64,000 nucleotides of DNA from Mycolicibacter longobardus. GTDB lineage: Bacteria > Actinomycetota > Actinomycetes > Mycobacteriales > Mycobacteriaceae. Shown one piece after another: positions 28,234 to 37,882 of the stretch. Location of the stretch: the NCBI RefSeq assembly GCF_002102265.1, contig NZ_LQPG01000007.1:186001-250000 (forward strand), in the 5' to 3' direction. The position numbers and the translations under genes were made by a program. How positions within the stretch are numbered: position 1 is the stretch's first letter; every line of letters begins with the position of its first letter. The notes beneath the pieces were generated by a model that was not told the DNA's origin, did no database searches, and saw only the letters and a list, made by a program, of their open reading frames with translations.

Positions 28234-29442
28234 ATGAGGGCGCAGCATACTTTCGGGCTGAACCTGTCCTGGATGCGTGTGACCACGGTGTTCCTGATCG
28301 ATATCGGCATCTTGTGGCTGGCCGGCCACTGGCCCGCCGAGCTCGGGGCGGCGAACCGCGCTTGGTGGCCCGCCGTCGGATTGGCGGCGGTCCTCACCAC
28401 TGCGGCGTTGATCACCCATCGCCGGGTTCCGCTGACGGCCATCCTGGTAGCCCGACTGCTCGATCGGTTCGCCACCCCGGAGGCGTTTCTGACCGAGGGC
28501 TGTACGGCCGGAGTCGATCACCGCCGCCGCTACAGCCGCGACGTGGTCGGCATGCGTGAGTACCGGGGCCGGCTCGTCTCCGTGATCGCCATACCCGAAC
28601 AACCGGCCGAGCCCGCCGGCCGGCATCGTCGCGGGCCTGTGCCGGCACCCACACTTCCGGCCGAAGTCGTCGCCGCGGGCCTGCGGCAGTTCGATGTGCA
28701 GCTCGACGGCATCGATGTGGTCTCGGTGCGGACGTGCGACTCCCCCGCCGACGGCGAACCCGCCGACGACACGACGCCGGCGAGTGTGCCGCACACCGCC
28801 GGTCCACGCGATACCTGGGTGATCCTGCGGATGGATCCGATGAGCAACGCCGACGCGGTGGCCGTTCGCGATTCGGTGGCAGCCACCCTGGCCGCGGCCA
28901 CCGAGCGGTTGGCGCACGATCTCGCCGAGCACCACCTTCTTGCGCGCGTGCTGTCCGCCGAGGAGTTCGACCAGGTCGATGCGGCCGTGCTGGCCGGTCT
29001 CCAGCCCTCCCGCATCCGCCGCCGGCGGCGGCGGTTGAAGCAGAAGGAACGCAAGGGGCCCAAGCAGTACGCGGCCACCTTCTGGATGTCGCCACGCGAC
29101 ATCACCTCGGCGAATCTGGAGCGGCTGTGGTTGCCCGAGACCGACACCACCGCGGTCACCGTGAGGCTGGCGCGACGTCACCACCGCACCGAGGTCGCGG
29201 TGCTGGTGCGATACCACAGCGCCAGCCGGCTGCCCCGGAAGAACACCTGGGCTGGGTTGAACCGCCTCAACGGCCGCCAGTTGACCGCGCTCCGGACCAG
29301 CCTGCCGACACCGATGCGCCGCACGCTGGCGGTGCCCGCCAGAGAGCTGAACGGTCAGGACTCGCTACAGCTACCGCTGGGCGCCGACGCCCGAGGCCCC
29401 CACGCCCAGCAACCGCTGGCGCGGGTCAGAATACCGGCGTAG
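28234..29442 (+). CDS. eccE: Type VII secretion protein EccE-like, outside any ESX locus
   Basis: The 402-residue protein has two N-terminal hydrophobic segments (about residues 14-32, MRVTTVFLIDIGILWLAGHW; and 42-60, WWPAVGLAAVLTTAALITH). A cytoplasmic/periplasmic domain with EccE-like features follows: DTWVILRMDPMSNADAVAVR, then DSVAATLAAATERLAHDLAE and ARVLSAEEFDQVDAAVLAGL. EccE is the peripheral membrane component of the mycobacterial ESX complex. No EccB, EccC, EccD, MycP or WXG100 gene is nearby, which is unusual. The ATG at 28234 lacks a strong ribosome-binding site. It converges on rpsQ with 6 bp between stops. Family assignment rests on remembered motifs. Confidence 0.72.
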   Translation: MRAQHTFGLNLSWMRVTTVFLIDIGILWLAGHWPAELGAANRAWWPAVGLAAVLTTAALITHRRVPLTAILVARLLDRFATPEAFLTEGCTAGVDHRRRYSRDVVGMREYRGRLVSVIAIPEQPAEPAGRHRRGPVPAPTLPAEVVAAGLRQFDVQLDGIDVVSVRTCDSPADGEPADDTTPASVPHTAGPRDTWVILRMDPMSNADAVAVRDSVAATLAAATERLAHDLAEHHLLARVLSAEEFDQVDAAVLAGLQPSRIRRRRRRLKQKERKGPKQYAATFWMSPRDITSANLERLWLPETDTTAVTVRLARRHHRTEVAVLVRYHSASRLPRKNTWAGLNRLNGRQLTALRTSLPTPMRRTLAVPARELNGQDSLQLPLGADARGPHAQQPLARVRIPA

Positions 29443-29448
29443 CCGGTA

Positions 29449-29766
29449 CTACTTCGCCTTCTCGAGGATCTCGACCAGGCGCCAGCGCTTCGTCGCCGAC
29501 AGCGGACGGGTCTCCATCAGCGACACCCGGTCGCCGATGCCGGCGGTGTTGTTCTCGTCGTGCGCCTTGACCTTCTTGGTGGTCCGGATGATCTTGCCGT
29601 ACAGCGGGTGGCGCACCCGGTCCTCGAGCTCGACGACGATGGTCTTCTCCATCTTGTCGCTGACCACGTAGCCGATCTGCGTCTTGCGGCGGCCCCGCGG
29701 CTTCTCGGTGCGCGGAGTGTGCTTGGGGCCCTTCTCCGCGGCGTTAGCCTTTGCAGCCTGTGCCAT
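29449..29766 (-). CDS. rpsQ: 30S ribosomal protein S17
   Basis: A primary 16S rRNA-binding protein. The 105-residue protein contains the S17 core [20 protein letters not shown] and [18 protein letters not shown], followed by [20 protein letters not shown]. It has an N-terminal basic extension of about 28 residues ([20 protein letters not shown]), common in actinobacteria. It is the last gene of the S10 operon here, and its ATG overlaps the rpmC stop by 1 bp. Confidence 0.96.
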   Translation of the reverse strand: MAQAAKANAAEKGPKHTPRTEKPRGRRKTQIGYVVSDKMEKTIVVELEDRVRHPLYGKIIRTTKKVKAHDENNTAGIGDRVSLMETRPLSATKRWRLVEILEKAK

Positions 29767-30008
29767 TACGATGCCTCGCCTTCAGAACCATCGGGACCGG
29801 ACGCCAGGCCCAGTTCCCGTTCGCGCAACACGGTGTAGATGCGCGCGATCTGGTGGCGCACCGTGCGGAGCCGACGGTTGTTGCTGAGCTGCCCGGTCGC
29901 CATCTGGAAACGCAGGTTGAACAGCTCCTCTTTGGACTCACGCAGCCGCTCGACGAGCTCGTCGGCATTGAGCTCGCGCAGTTCGCCGGCGGTAACTCCC
30001 ACTGCCAT
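29766..30008 (-). CDS. rpmC: 50S ribosomal protein L29
   Basis: A large-subunit protein near the exit tunnel that contacts trigger factor and SRP. The 80-residue sequence [20 protein letters not shown] is followed by [20 protein letters not shown], the L29 signature. The ATG at 30006-30008 overlaps the rplP stop by 1 bp. The open frame upstream of that ATG overlaps rplP and is not coding. Confidence 0.96.
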   Translation of the reverse strand: MAVGVTAGELRELNADELVERLRESKEELFNLRFQMATGQLSNNRRLRTVRHQIARIYTVLRERELGLASGPDGSEGEAS

Positions 30009-30424
30009 CAGAACTGCTCCTCTCGGGTGACAATGCGCGCCTTGATCGGCAACTTGTGGATCGCCCGGGTCAGTGCGGCGCGGGCGATGGCCTCGTTGGG
30101 GTAGCTGAGCTCGAACAGCACCCGGCCCGGCTTGACGTTGGCGACCCACCACTCCGGCGAACCCTTACCTGAACCCATACGGGTTTCGGCGGGCTTCTTG
30201 GTCAGCGGACGGTCCGGGAAGATGTTGATCCACACCTTGCCGCCACGCTTGATGTGCCGGTTGATGGCGATACGAGCCGACTCGATCTGCCGGTTGGTGA
30301 CGTAGGCGTGCTCCAGTGCCTGGATGCCGTACTCACCGAACGTCACCGACGTGCCGCCGCTGGCGATACCGCGCTGTTTGGGGTGATGCTGTTTGCGGTG
30401 CTTGACCTTACGGGGAATCAACAT
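30008..30424 (-). CDS. rplP: 50S ribosomal protein L16
   Basis: Needed for assembly of the peptidyl-transferase region and tRNA binding. The 138-residue protein starts [20 protein letters not shown] and contains [24 protein letters not shown] and [20 protein letters not shown] signatures. It lies 3 bp after rpsC and overlaps rpmC by 1 bp. Confidence 0.97.
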   Translation of the reverse strand: MLIPRKVKHRKQHHPKQRGIASGGTSVTFGEYGIQALEHAYVTNRQIESARIAINRHIKRGGKVWINIFPDRPLTKKPAETRMGSGKGSPEWWVANVKPGRVLFELSYPNEAIARAALTRAIHKLPIKARIVTREEQF

Positions 30425-30427
30425 GAT

Positions 30428-31937
<1,510 letters not shown>

Positions 31938-31941
<4 letters not shown>

Positions 31942-32219
31942 CGGCGCTTAGCCTTCCGGTCGTCTTTGATGTGTCCCTTGAAGGTGCGCGTCGGAGCGAA
32001 TTCGCCGAGCTTGTGCCCGACCATCGACTCGGTGACGAATACCGGGACGTGCTTGCGGCCGTCGTGAACGGCGAACGTGTGCCCGATGAAGTCCGGGATG
32101 ATCGTCGACCGACGCGACCAGGTCTTGATGACCTGCTTGGTGTTCTTCTCGTTCTGAACGTCGACCTTCTTGAGCAGATGGTCGTCGACGAACGGACCCT
32201 TCTTGAGGCTGCGTGGCAT
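31938..32219 (-). CDS. rpsS: 30S ribosomal protein S19
   Basis: A small-subunit head protein near the A-site. The 93-residue protein [20 protein letters not shown] contains [20 protein letters not shown] and [20 protein letters not shown], diagnostic for S19. The stop overlaps the rplV ATG by 4 bp. Confidence 0.98.
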
Positions 32220-32236
32220 CGCTTTCCCTCCGATTC

Positions 32237-33073
32237 CTAGCGCTTCTTGCCGGTGCGCCGGCGTCGGACGATGAGCTTGTCGCTGGGCTTGTTCGGCCGG
32301 CGGGTGCGACCCTCCGGCTTACCCCACGGGCTGACCGGGTGCCGGCCACCGGAGGTCTTGCCCTCACCACCACCGTGCGGGTGGTCCACCGGGTTCATCA
32401 CCACACCACGGACGGTCGGGCGCTTGCCCTTCCACCGCATCCGGCCCGCCTTACCCCAGTTGATGTTGGCCTGTTCGGCGTTGCCCACCTCGCCGACGGT
32501 GGCGCGGCAGCGCACGTCGACCCGGCGGATCTCGCCGGAAGGCATACGCAGCGAGGCGTAGGTGCCTTCCTTACCGAGCAGCTGGATGCTGGACCCGGCC
32601 GAGCGGGCCAGCTTGGCACCGCCGCCCGGGCGCAGCTCCACGGCGTGCACCAGGGTGCCGGCCGGGATGTTGCGCAGCGGGAGGTTGTTGCCCGGCTTGA
32701 TGTCGGCGTTGGCACCCGACTCCACCACGTCGCCCTGCGACAGGCCCTGCGGGGCGATGATGTAGCGCTTCTCGCCGTCCAGGTAGTGCAGCAGCGCGAT
32801 CCGCGCGGTGCGGTTCGGGTCGTACTCGATGTGCGCGACCTTGGCGTTGACGCCGTCCTTGTCGTGGCGACGGAAGTCGATCACCCGGTAGGCGCGCTTG
32901 TGGCCGCCACCCTTGTGCCGGGTGGTGATCCGGCCGTGGGCGTTACGCCCGCCGTGGCCGTGCAGCGGCCGAACCAGCGACTTCTCCGGGTGAGAGCGGG
33001 TGAGCTCAGCGAAATCGGAGACGCTGGCACCGCGACGACCGGGGGTCGTCGGCTTGTACTTGCGGATTCCCAT
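32237..33073 (-). CDS. rplB: 50S ribosomal protein L2
   Basis: A primary 23S rRNA-binding protein required for subunit association and peptidyl transfer. The 278-residue protein has [20 protein letters not shown], and the C-terminal catalytic-region motif [20 protein letters not shown], with its conserved histidine. It lies 17 bp upstream of rpsS in the S10 operon. Confidence 0.98.
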   Translation of the reverse strand: MGIRKYKPTTPGRRGASVSDFAELTRSHPEKSLVRPLHGHGGRNAHGRITTRHKGGGHKRAYRVIDFRRHDKDGVNAKVAHIEYDPNRTARIALLHYLDGEKRYIIAPQGLSQGDVVESGANADIKPGNNLPLRNIPAGTLVHAVELRPGGGAKLARSAGSSIQLLGKEGTYASLRMPSGEIRRVDVRCRATVGEVGNAEQANINWGKAGRMRWKGKRPTVRGVVMNPVDHPHGGGEGKTSGGRHPVSPWGKPEGRTRRPNKPSDKLIVRRRRTGKKR

Positions 33074-33100
33074 GTCAGTTAGGTCTCTCTCTCACTCCGG

Positions 33101-33403
33101 TCAGGCCGGTGCGGCGAACAGGTCGATCGGCTTGCTGCCGGGCGCCAGGGTCACAATGGCGCGCTTGGTGTCCTTGCGCTTGCCGTAGCCGGCCCGGGAC
33201 CGCTTGCGCTTACCCGGACGGTTCGCGGTGTTCACCGACGCGACCTTGACGGCGAAGATCTTCTCGATCGCGATCTTGATCTGCGTCTTGTTCGAGTCGG
33301 GGTGCACCACGAACGTGTACACGTTGTCCTCGATCAGCCCGTAGGACTTCTCGGAGATGACCGGCGCGAGGATGATGTCGCGGGGGTCGGTGATGGTCGC
33401 CAT
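33101..33403 (-). CDS. rplW: 50S ribosomal protein L23
   Basis: An exit-tunnel protein and docking site for trigger factor. The 100-residue protein contains [40 protein letters not shown] and the [20 protein letters not shown] basic stretch. It overlaps rplD by 1 bp at 33403. Confidence 0.97.
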   Translation of the reverse strand: MATITDPRDIILAPVISEKSYGLIEDNVYTFVVHPDSNKTQIKIAIEKIFAVKVASVNTANRPGKRKRSRAGYGKRKDTKRAIVTLAPGSKPIDLFAAPA

Positions 33404-34059
33404 CAGGCCGAAACCTCCTCGGTTTTGGCGGTGTGCGCCTCGATGTAGGCATTCAGGGCCTCAACGCTGAACACCACGTCGTCGGCACGCAGCACATCGT
33501 GGGTGTTGAGCTGGTCCGGCGACAGGATGTGCACACCCGGCAGGTTGCGCACACTCTTGGCGCCCGTCTCGTCGGCCCGGCCGATGACCACCAGCACCTG
33601 CTTGCGGTCGGTGATCGAACCCAGGAACGTCTTGGCGCTCTTGGTCGACGGGGTCTGTCCGCTCACCAGCTCGGTGACCGCGTGGATCCGGCCGTTGCGC
33701 GCCCGGTCCGACAACGCTCCGCGCAGGGCGGCGGCGATCATCTTCTTCGGGGTGCGCTGGCTGTAGTCGCGCGGCTTCGGGCCGTGCACCACGCCACCAC
33801 CGGTGAACTGCGGCGCCCGGGTCGAACCCTGACGGGCCCGGCCGGTCCCCTTCTGCCGGTAGGGCTTACGGCCACCGCCGCTGACCTCACCGCGGGTCTT
33901 GGTCGAGTGCGTACCCTGACGGGCCGCAGCCAACTGAGCGATCACCACCTGGTGCATCAGCGCGATGTTGGCGGGAGCGTCGAACAGCTCGGCGGGCAGC
34001 TCGACCGAGCCGCTCTTCTTGCCGTCCGGAGTCTTGACGTCAATCTTGATGCCGGCCAT
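33403..34059 (-). CDS. rplD: 50S ribosomal protein L4
   Basis: A tunnel-constriction protein; in E. coli it autoregulates the S10 operon. The 218-residue protein has the extended loop [20 protein letters not shown] followed by [20 protein letters not shown], the usual L4 signature. The stop overlaps rplW and the start overlaps the rplC stop by 1 bp each, indicating coupling. Confidence 0.97.
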   Translation of the reverse strand: MAGIKIDVKTPDGKKSGSVELPAELFDAPANIALMHQVVIAQLAAARQGTHSTKTRGEVSGGGRKPYRQKGTGRARQGSTRAPQFTGGGVVHGPKPRDYSQRTPKKMIAAALRGALSDRARNGRIHAVTELVSGQTPSTKSAKTFLGSITDRKQVLVVIGRADETGAKSVRNLPGVHILSPDQLNTHDVLRADDVVFSVEALNAYIEAHTAKTEEVSA

Positions 34060-34712
34060 TACTTCTCACCCTTTTTGATCGCGCTGCGGACCAGAACCAG
34101 CCCACCGTTGCGTCCCGGAATGGCGCCCTTGATCAACAGCACGCCGTTCTCGGCGTCGACCTTGTGCACCACCAGGTTCTGGGTGGTGACGCGGTCGTTG
34201 CCCATCCGGCCCGACATCCGGGTGCCCTTGAACACCCGGCCGGGGGTCGAGCAGCCGCCGATCGAGCCCGGCCGGCGGTGCACCGCCTGGGCGCCGTGTC
34301 CGGCGCCCTGGCCGCGGAAGCCGTGCCGCTTCATGGTGCCGGCGAAGCCCTTGCCCTTGGAGGTTCCGGTGACGTCGACGTAGCTGCCGTCGGCGAAGAT
34401 CTCGGCGGTCAGCTCCTGACCGACTTCATAAGCCGCCGCTGCATCTTCGCTGTCCAGCCGCAACTCGGCCAGGTGCCGGCGCGGGTTGACCCCGGCGGCG
34501 GCGTACTGACCGGTCAGCGGCTTGTTGACCTTGCGAGGGCTGATCTCGCCGTATGCGAGCTGCACGGCGCTGTAGCCGTCCCGCTCGGGGGTGCGGATGC
34601 GGGTCACCACATTCGGTCCGGCCTTGACGACCGTGACCGGCACGACCTTGTTGTTCTCGTCGAACACCTGTGTCATGCCCAGTTTGGTACCCAAAATACC
34701 TTTGCGTGCCAT
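34059..34712 (-). CDS. rplC: 50S ribosomal protein L3
   Basis: Binds near the peptidyl-transferase centre. The 217-residue protein begins [20 protein letters not shown] and contains [20 protein letters not shown] and [20 protein letters not shown], diagnostic for L3. It follows rpsJ with a 29-bp gap. Confidence 0.98.
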   Translation of the reverse strand: MARKGILGTKLGMTQVFDENNKVVPVTVVKAGPNVVTRIRTPERDGYSAVQLAYGEISPRKVNKPLTGQYAAAGVNPRRHLAELRLDSEDAAAAYEVGQELTAEIFADGSYVDVTGTSKGKGFAGTMKRHGFRGQGAGHGAQAVHRRPGSIGGCSTPGRVFKGTRMSGRMGNDRVTTQNLVVHKVDAENGVLLIKGAIPGRNGGLVLVRSAIKKGEK

Positions 34713-34741
34713 GGTTTCTTCCGAGCTCCTACTGGGATGCC

Positions 34742-35047
34742 TTATTGGATGTTGACGTCGACGCTGGCCGGCAGATCGATGCGCATCAGGGCGTCAACGG
34801 TCTTCGGCGTGGGATCGAGGATGTCGATCAACCTCTTGTGGGTGCGCATCTCGAAGTGCTCCCGCGAGTCCTTGTACTTGTGCGGGGACCGGATGACGCA
34901 ATAGACGTTCTTCTCGGTCGGCAGCGGCACCGGGCCCACCACGGACGCCCCGGTGCGGGTGACCGTCTCGACGATTTTGCGCGCCGAGGCGTCAATCGCC
35001 TCATGGTCGTAGGCCTTGAGCCTGATGCGGATCTTTTGTCCCGCCAC
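34742..35047 (-). CDS. rpsJ: 30S ribosomal protein S10 (NusE)
   Basis: First gene of the S10 operon; besides its ribosomal role it takes part in antitermination as NusE. The 101-residue protein reads [20 protein letters not shown] and contains [20 protein letters not shown] and [20 protein letters not shown]. The start is a GTG (35045-35047) behind a GGAGTGAGG ribosome-binding site. A hairpin lies 28-50 nt upstream in the leader. Confidence 0.98.
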
Positions 35048-35071
35048 GCTTCTGCTACCTCACTCCTGCAA

Positions 35072-35097
35072 AGGGGGCTCGATGTTTCGAGCCCTTT
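35072..35097 (-). promoter_or_regulatory. S10 operon leader hairpin
   Basis: In the minus-strand RNA, GGGCUCGA pairs perfectly with UCGAGCCC across an AACA loop. The stem extends through AAA/UUU after a 2-nt bulge. It lies just upstream of the rpsJ ribosome-binding site. No U-run follows, so it is not a simple terminator. A role in translational control or RNA stability is inferred. Confidence 0.5.
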
Positions 35098-35330
35098 CGT
35101 GCCCCAGCTCGTCTGTCGGACCCGTGGGTCCGGTGTCGACACTGCGCTGGGCGCTGCCGCCGCTGTTTACCTGTCCTGGTCCACCGGTCCCCGCGGTCGG
35201 GCGTGTCGCCCGCACGCGGCCTCGTGCACGGTGAAAAAACTCCGTACTGCGAGAGTGGGACCGGATGCGCCCGGGTGGGCGCTGGTCGTATGCCCAGCCA
35301 GGGGCAAACCTGGCGCAGGCGAACCTGAAC

Positions 35331-35359
35331 AGTATGCCCCAGATCGGTTCAGCGGCCAA
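35331..35359 (-). promoter_or_regulatory. Candidate promoter of the S10 operon
   Basis: On the minus strand TTGGCC (35354-35359) and CATACT (35331-35336) are spaced by 17 bp, each matching consensus at 4/6 positions. It would give a leader of about 275 nt before rpsJ, which is plausible for a regulated ribosomal operon. Support is from pattern only. Confidence 0.4.
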
Positions 35360-35478
35360 ATCCCCGCGGTTTAGCAAGACTCGACGAAGGAGAGGCGAAG
35401 CTGGAACCGCGGCATCAACCCAGCCGTAGCTCCGCCGGGCCGCCGGACAGGTCACCGAAGAGCCGCCCGACACGCGAT

Positions 35479-35494
35479 CTTACTTGTCGGTAAG
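35479..35494. promoter_or_regulatory. Inverted repeat before the DUF4442 gene (TetR-type operator candidate)
   Basis: CTTAC and GTAAG flank TTGTCG, ending 10 bp before the GTG start at 35505. Position and dyad shape are typical of repressor operators that overlap the start of transcription or translation. No cognate regulator is adjacent. Confidence 0.45.
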
Positions 35495-35504
35495 ATCGGT
35501 AGGC

Positions 35505-35978
35505 GTGACCGGATCTACCAGTACTTATCAGACATGGCGACGGCTCGCGGGCATGCCCGGCGGCACCCGGCTGTTCTCGGCCGCGGCGATGGCCCGGGTC
35601 CCCTACTTCGCCTCGGTGCTCCCACACGTGGTCCGAATGGAGCCCGGGCTGGCGGAAGTGCTGGTGCCGAAGTGGCCTTTCGTCTACAACCACCTGCACA
35701 CGGTGCACGCGATCGCCTCCTGCAATGCCGCCGAGGTAGCGATGGGAATGCTGATGGAGGCCACCGTGCCGCGCACTCACCGCTGGATCCCCAAGGCGAT
35801 GAACGTGCAGTACCTGGCCAAGGCGACGACGTCGCTGCGGGCGACGGCCCGCCTGGAGCTGCCGGACTTCGGATCCATCACAGAGGGCACCGAGGTGGTG
35901 GTGCCGGTCAGCGTCACCGACAAGACCGGCGCGGAGGTGGTGCACGCCGACATCACCACCTGGGTGACGCCGGCCTGA
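35505..35978 (+). CDS. DUF4442 hotdog-fold thioesterase-like protein
   Basis: The 157-residue protein MTGSTSTYQTWRRLAGMPGG continues into a hotdog-like region with VYNHLHTVHAIASCNAAEVA and PRTHRWIPKAMNVQYLAKAT. These match the DUF4442/YiiD C-terminal-like acyl-thioesterase group, where the N-x-x-x-T-x-H element lies on the long central helix. Activity on acyl-CoA is inferred, not shown. The GTG at 35505 was preferred over the TTG at 35484, because the latter lies inside the inverted repeat at 35479-35494. It stands alone upstream of a convergent esterase. Confidence 0.75.
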   Translation: MTGSTSTYQTWRRLAGMPGGTRLFSAAAMARVPYFASVLPHVVRMEPGLAEVLVPKWPFVYNHLHTVHAIASCNAAEVAMGMLMEATVPRTHRWIPKAMNVQYLAKATTSLRATARLELPDFGSITEGTEVVVPVSVTDKTGAEVVHADITTWVTPA

Positions 35979-36017
35979 TCGGGGCGCCTACTCCGTCTCC
36001 CCCGCCTGCCCCACCCC

Positions 36018-36083
36018 CGCCGAGCGTGTACTGAGACCGAGATTTCAGGCCGGCGATTTTTCGTACTGAGTACACGCTCGGCG
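36018..36083. repeat. Intergenic palindromic element with 15-bp arms
   Basis: CGCCGAGCGTGTACT (36018-36032) and its exact complement (36069-36083) enclose a 36-nt spacer that itself contains GC-rich inverted pieces. It sits between the convergent DUF4442 and esterase genes, so it could act as a bidirectional terminator. Elements at 61221-61278 and 56655-56696 share the CGAGC/CGAGT-led arm design. Confidence 0.7.
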
Positions 36084-36102
36084 AAGAAGAGTGACCCGTG
36101 GG

Positions 36103-37764
36103 TCAGCCCCGCACCGTCGCCCAGAAGTCGCACCGGTGCTCGGTGGCGTAGTCGTTGATGACCCGGTTGCCATCGGGTCGCAGCGACATCCACCGCCGGT
36201 CGGAACCTGTTCCGATTGCGGGCCAGTCGGGTTGCCCCACGCCGACCGGCGCTCCGGTCACCACGAACCCGGTCCAGTACTCGACCATCTGGTCGGACAG
36301 TCGGCGCTGGACGGGGTTCAGCGGCGGCGCGCCGCCGATGTCGAACAGGTAGCGCATCTCCAGGGAATGGGTGGCCCCGATCGGGAACGGCACCTGGTCG
36401 TACAGATCCGGGGCCGGGGCGTTCGGGTCGTCGAACTCGTAGCCGAACACCGGCGCGCTGCCGGCCAGCCCGCGCGCCATCCGGTCCGCCACGCAGGCGA
36501 AGATGTCGTCGGTCACCGCGGCCGCGTAGGCCAGCGAGACGCTGCCGTCGAACCGGGAGGGCGGATAGTGGTCGGCCACGGCGGCGCTGACATCGGGGCC
36601 GAAGGTGTCGAACAGCTCCTCGGGGTACTCCGCGGCGGTGATCTCCCGCCCGACACGCAGATACCGCAGCGCCACGAACATGGTGAACTCGTCACGGTTG
36701 ATACCCAGCAGCACCGGTCTGCGAGCGGTGACGCCGGCTGCCGAATCCCCGGACTCCCGGAACTCCCGCACCGGGTCTTTGGGCAGCAGCGGAGTTCCGA
36801 TCGCCGGGCCGCTGAGCTGATCCGAGCCGAACCGCGCATACCACAGCGGCTTGGTCAGCCGGTCCGGCGGCAGTGCGCGCAGACAGGACGCGATCTCCTC
36901 GTCGGGATCCTGGCCCGCCGTGCCGCGCTGGGCACACCCCATCGATTCCGTGTAGTCACGGCTGATCCGTTGCGCCTCGGCCAGCTCGACCTGTGACTGG
37001 CACGGTCCACTCTGGATGATCGCCGCCCTGAACAGCCCCGCCGAATCCGGTGCGACCAGGTGATCGCAGACCGACATGGCCCCGGCCGACTCGCCGGCGA
37101 TGGTCACCTTGGCCGGGTCGCCGCCGAACTCACCGATGTTGTCGCGGACCCAGCGCAGTGCCGCCTGCTGGTCGGCCAGGCCGTAGTTGCCGGCCTCTCC
37201 CAGTGCGGGGTCGGCCAAGAACCCGAGCGCGCCCAGCCGGTAGTTGATGGTGACGACGATGATGCGGCCGCGGACCGCCAGCCGTTGCGCGTGGTAGATG
37301 TCGCCGGCGCCCCGCATGAAACTGCCGCCGTGAATCCAGACCATGACCGGCAGCGGCTCGGCGGCCGAACCGGTGGGCGTCCACACATTGAGCGTCAGGC
37401 AGTCTTCGCTGATCGGGTCCACATCGGCGGTGTCCGGCTGGATACACCACGGCCCAGGTTCGGCGGCGTCGCGCACGCCCGGCCACGCCGGCATGGGCGC
37501 CGGCGGTTGCCAACGCAGCGGTCCGATCGGGGGCGCGGCATACGGGATCCCCTGGAACAACCGGTGATCCAGCGCGACGGTCCCCTTCAGCAGCCCGGAA
37601 CCGGTCCGCACGACGTCGGCGTTGAGCGCGACCGCGTGGAACCCGGCCGTCGGCTGCGACGCGGCTCCGTCGGACCGCGCGCACCCGGCGACCAGCGCGG
37701 TGATCAGTGCCAGCGCCACGGCGACGGCCCGCAGGCCCCGTCGGCGGCAGGTTCCGGTCAACAT
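36103..37764 (-). CDS. Type B carboxylesterase, predicted lipoprotein
   Basis: An alpha/beta-hydrolase of the carboxylesterase type B family. The 553-residue protein starts MLTGTCRRRGLRAVAVALAL and has a lipobox ALVAGC, so it is probably anchored to the outer face of the membrane. Signatures include EDCLTLNVWTP, the oxyanion segment VMVWIHGGSFMRGAG, and the nucleophile elbow TIAGESAGAMSV. The catalytic acid and histidine (GATHSLEMRYLF, about residue 475-490) are present in order. The longer open frame to 37848 starts upstream of the signal sequence and is not preferred. It is divergent from the P450 gene, across a region with a perfect palindrome. Confidence 0.9.
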   Translation of the reverse strand: MLTGTCRRRGLRAVAVALALITALVAGCARSDGAASQPTAGFHAVALNADVVRTGSGLLKGTVALDHRLFQGIPYAAPPIGPLRWQPPAPMPAWPGVRDAAEPGPWCIQPDTADVDPISEDCLTLNVWTPTGSAAEPLPVMVWIHGGSFMRGAGDIYHAQRLAVRGRIIVVTINYRLGALGFLADPALGEAGNYGLADQQAALRWVRDNIGEFGGDPAKVTIAGESAGAMSVCDHLVAPDSAGLFRAAIIQSGPCQSQVELAEAQRISRDYTESMGCAQRGTAGQDPDEEIASCLRALPPDRLTKPLWYARFGSDQLSGPAIGTPLLPKDPVREFRESGDSAAGVTARRPVLLGINRDEFTMFVALRYLRVGREITAAEYPEELFDTFGPDVSAAVADHYPPSRFDGSVSLAYAAAVTDDIFACVADRMARGLAGSAPVFGYEFDDPNAPAPDLYDQVPFPIGATHSLEMRYLFDIGGAPPLNPVQRRLSDQMVEYWTGFVVTGAPVGVGQPDWPAIGTGSDRRWMSLRPDGNRVINDYATEHRCDFWATVRG

Positions 37765-37842
37765 GACCGATGAGCCTAATCTGCCGGATCGCCGCAAATC
37801 ACCGCCACGACGGGCGACGATCCCCGACACTGGGTAAAAAGC

Positions 37843-37854
37843 TGACACGTGTCA
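37843..37854. promoter_or_regulatory. Perfect 12-bp palindrome TGACACGTGTCA upstream of the P450
   Basis: The palindrome lies 28 bp before the P450 start codon and 78 bp before the divergent esterase start. Both the sequence and the position fit a repressor operator (TetR- or GntR-like). No regulator gene is adjacent. Confidence 0.55.
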
Positions 37855-37882
37855 AGAAATCCGCGGGACAAGGAGCCGGGCA

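Larger units (their letters stand above)
35048..35504 (-). other. 457-bp intergenic region: S10 operon leader and promoter region
   Basis: Divergent non-coding region between rpsJ and the DUF4442 gene. It holds a leader hairpin (35072-35097), a candidate S10 promoter (35331-35359) and an inverted repeat in front of the DUF4442 gene (35479-35494). A minus-strand frame at 35060-35473 looks like chance and has no family features. Confidence 0.6.

Noticed and set aside
35060..35473. 137-residue minus-strand frame in the S10 leader
   Set aside because: No family motifs, unusual composition, and it covers the predicted promoter and hairpin.
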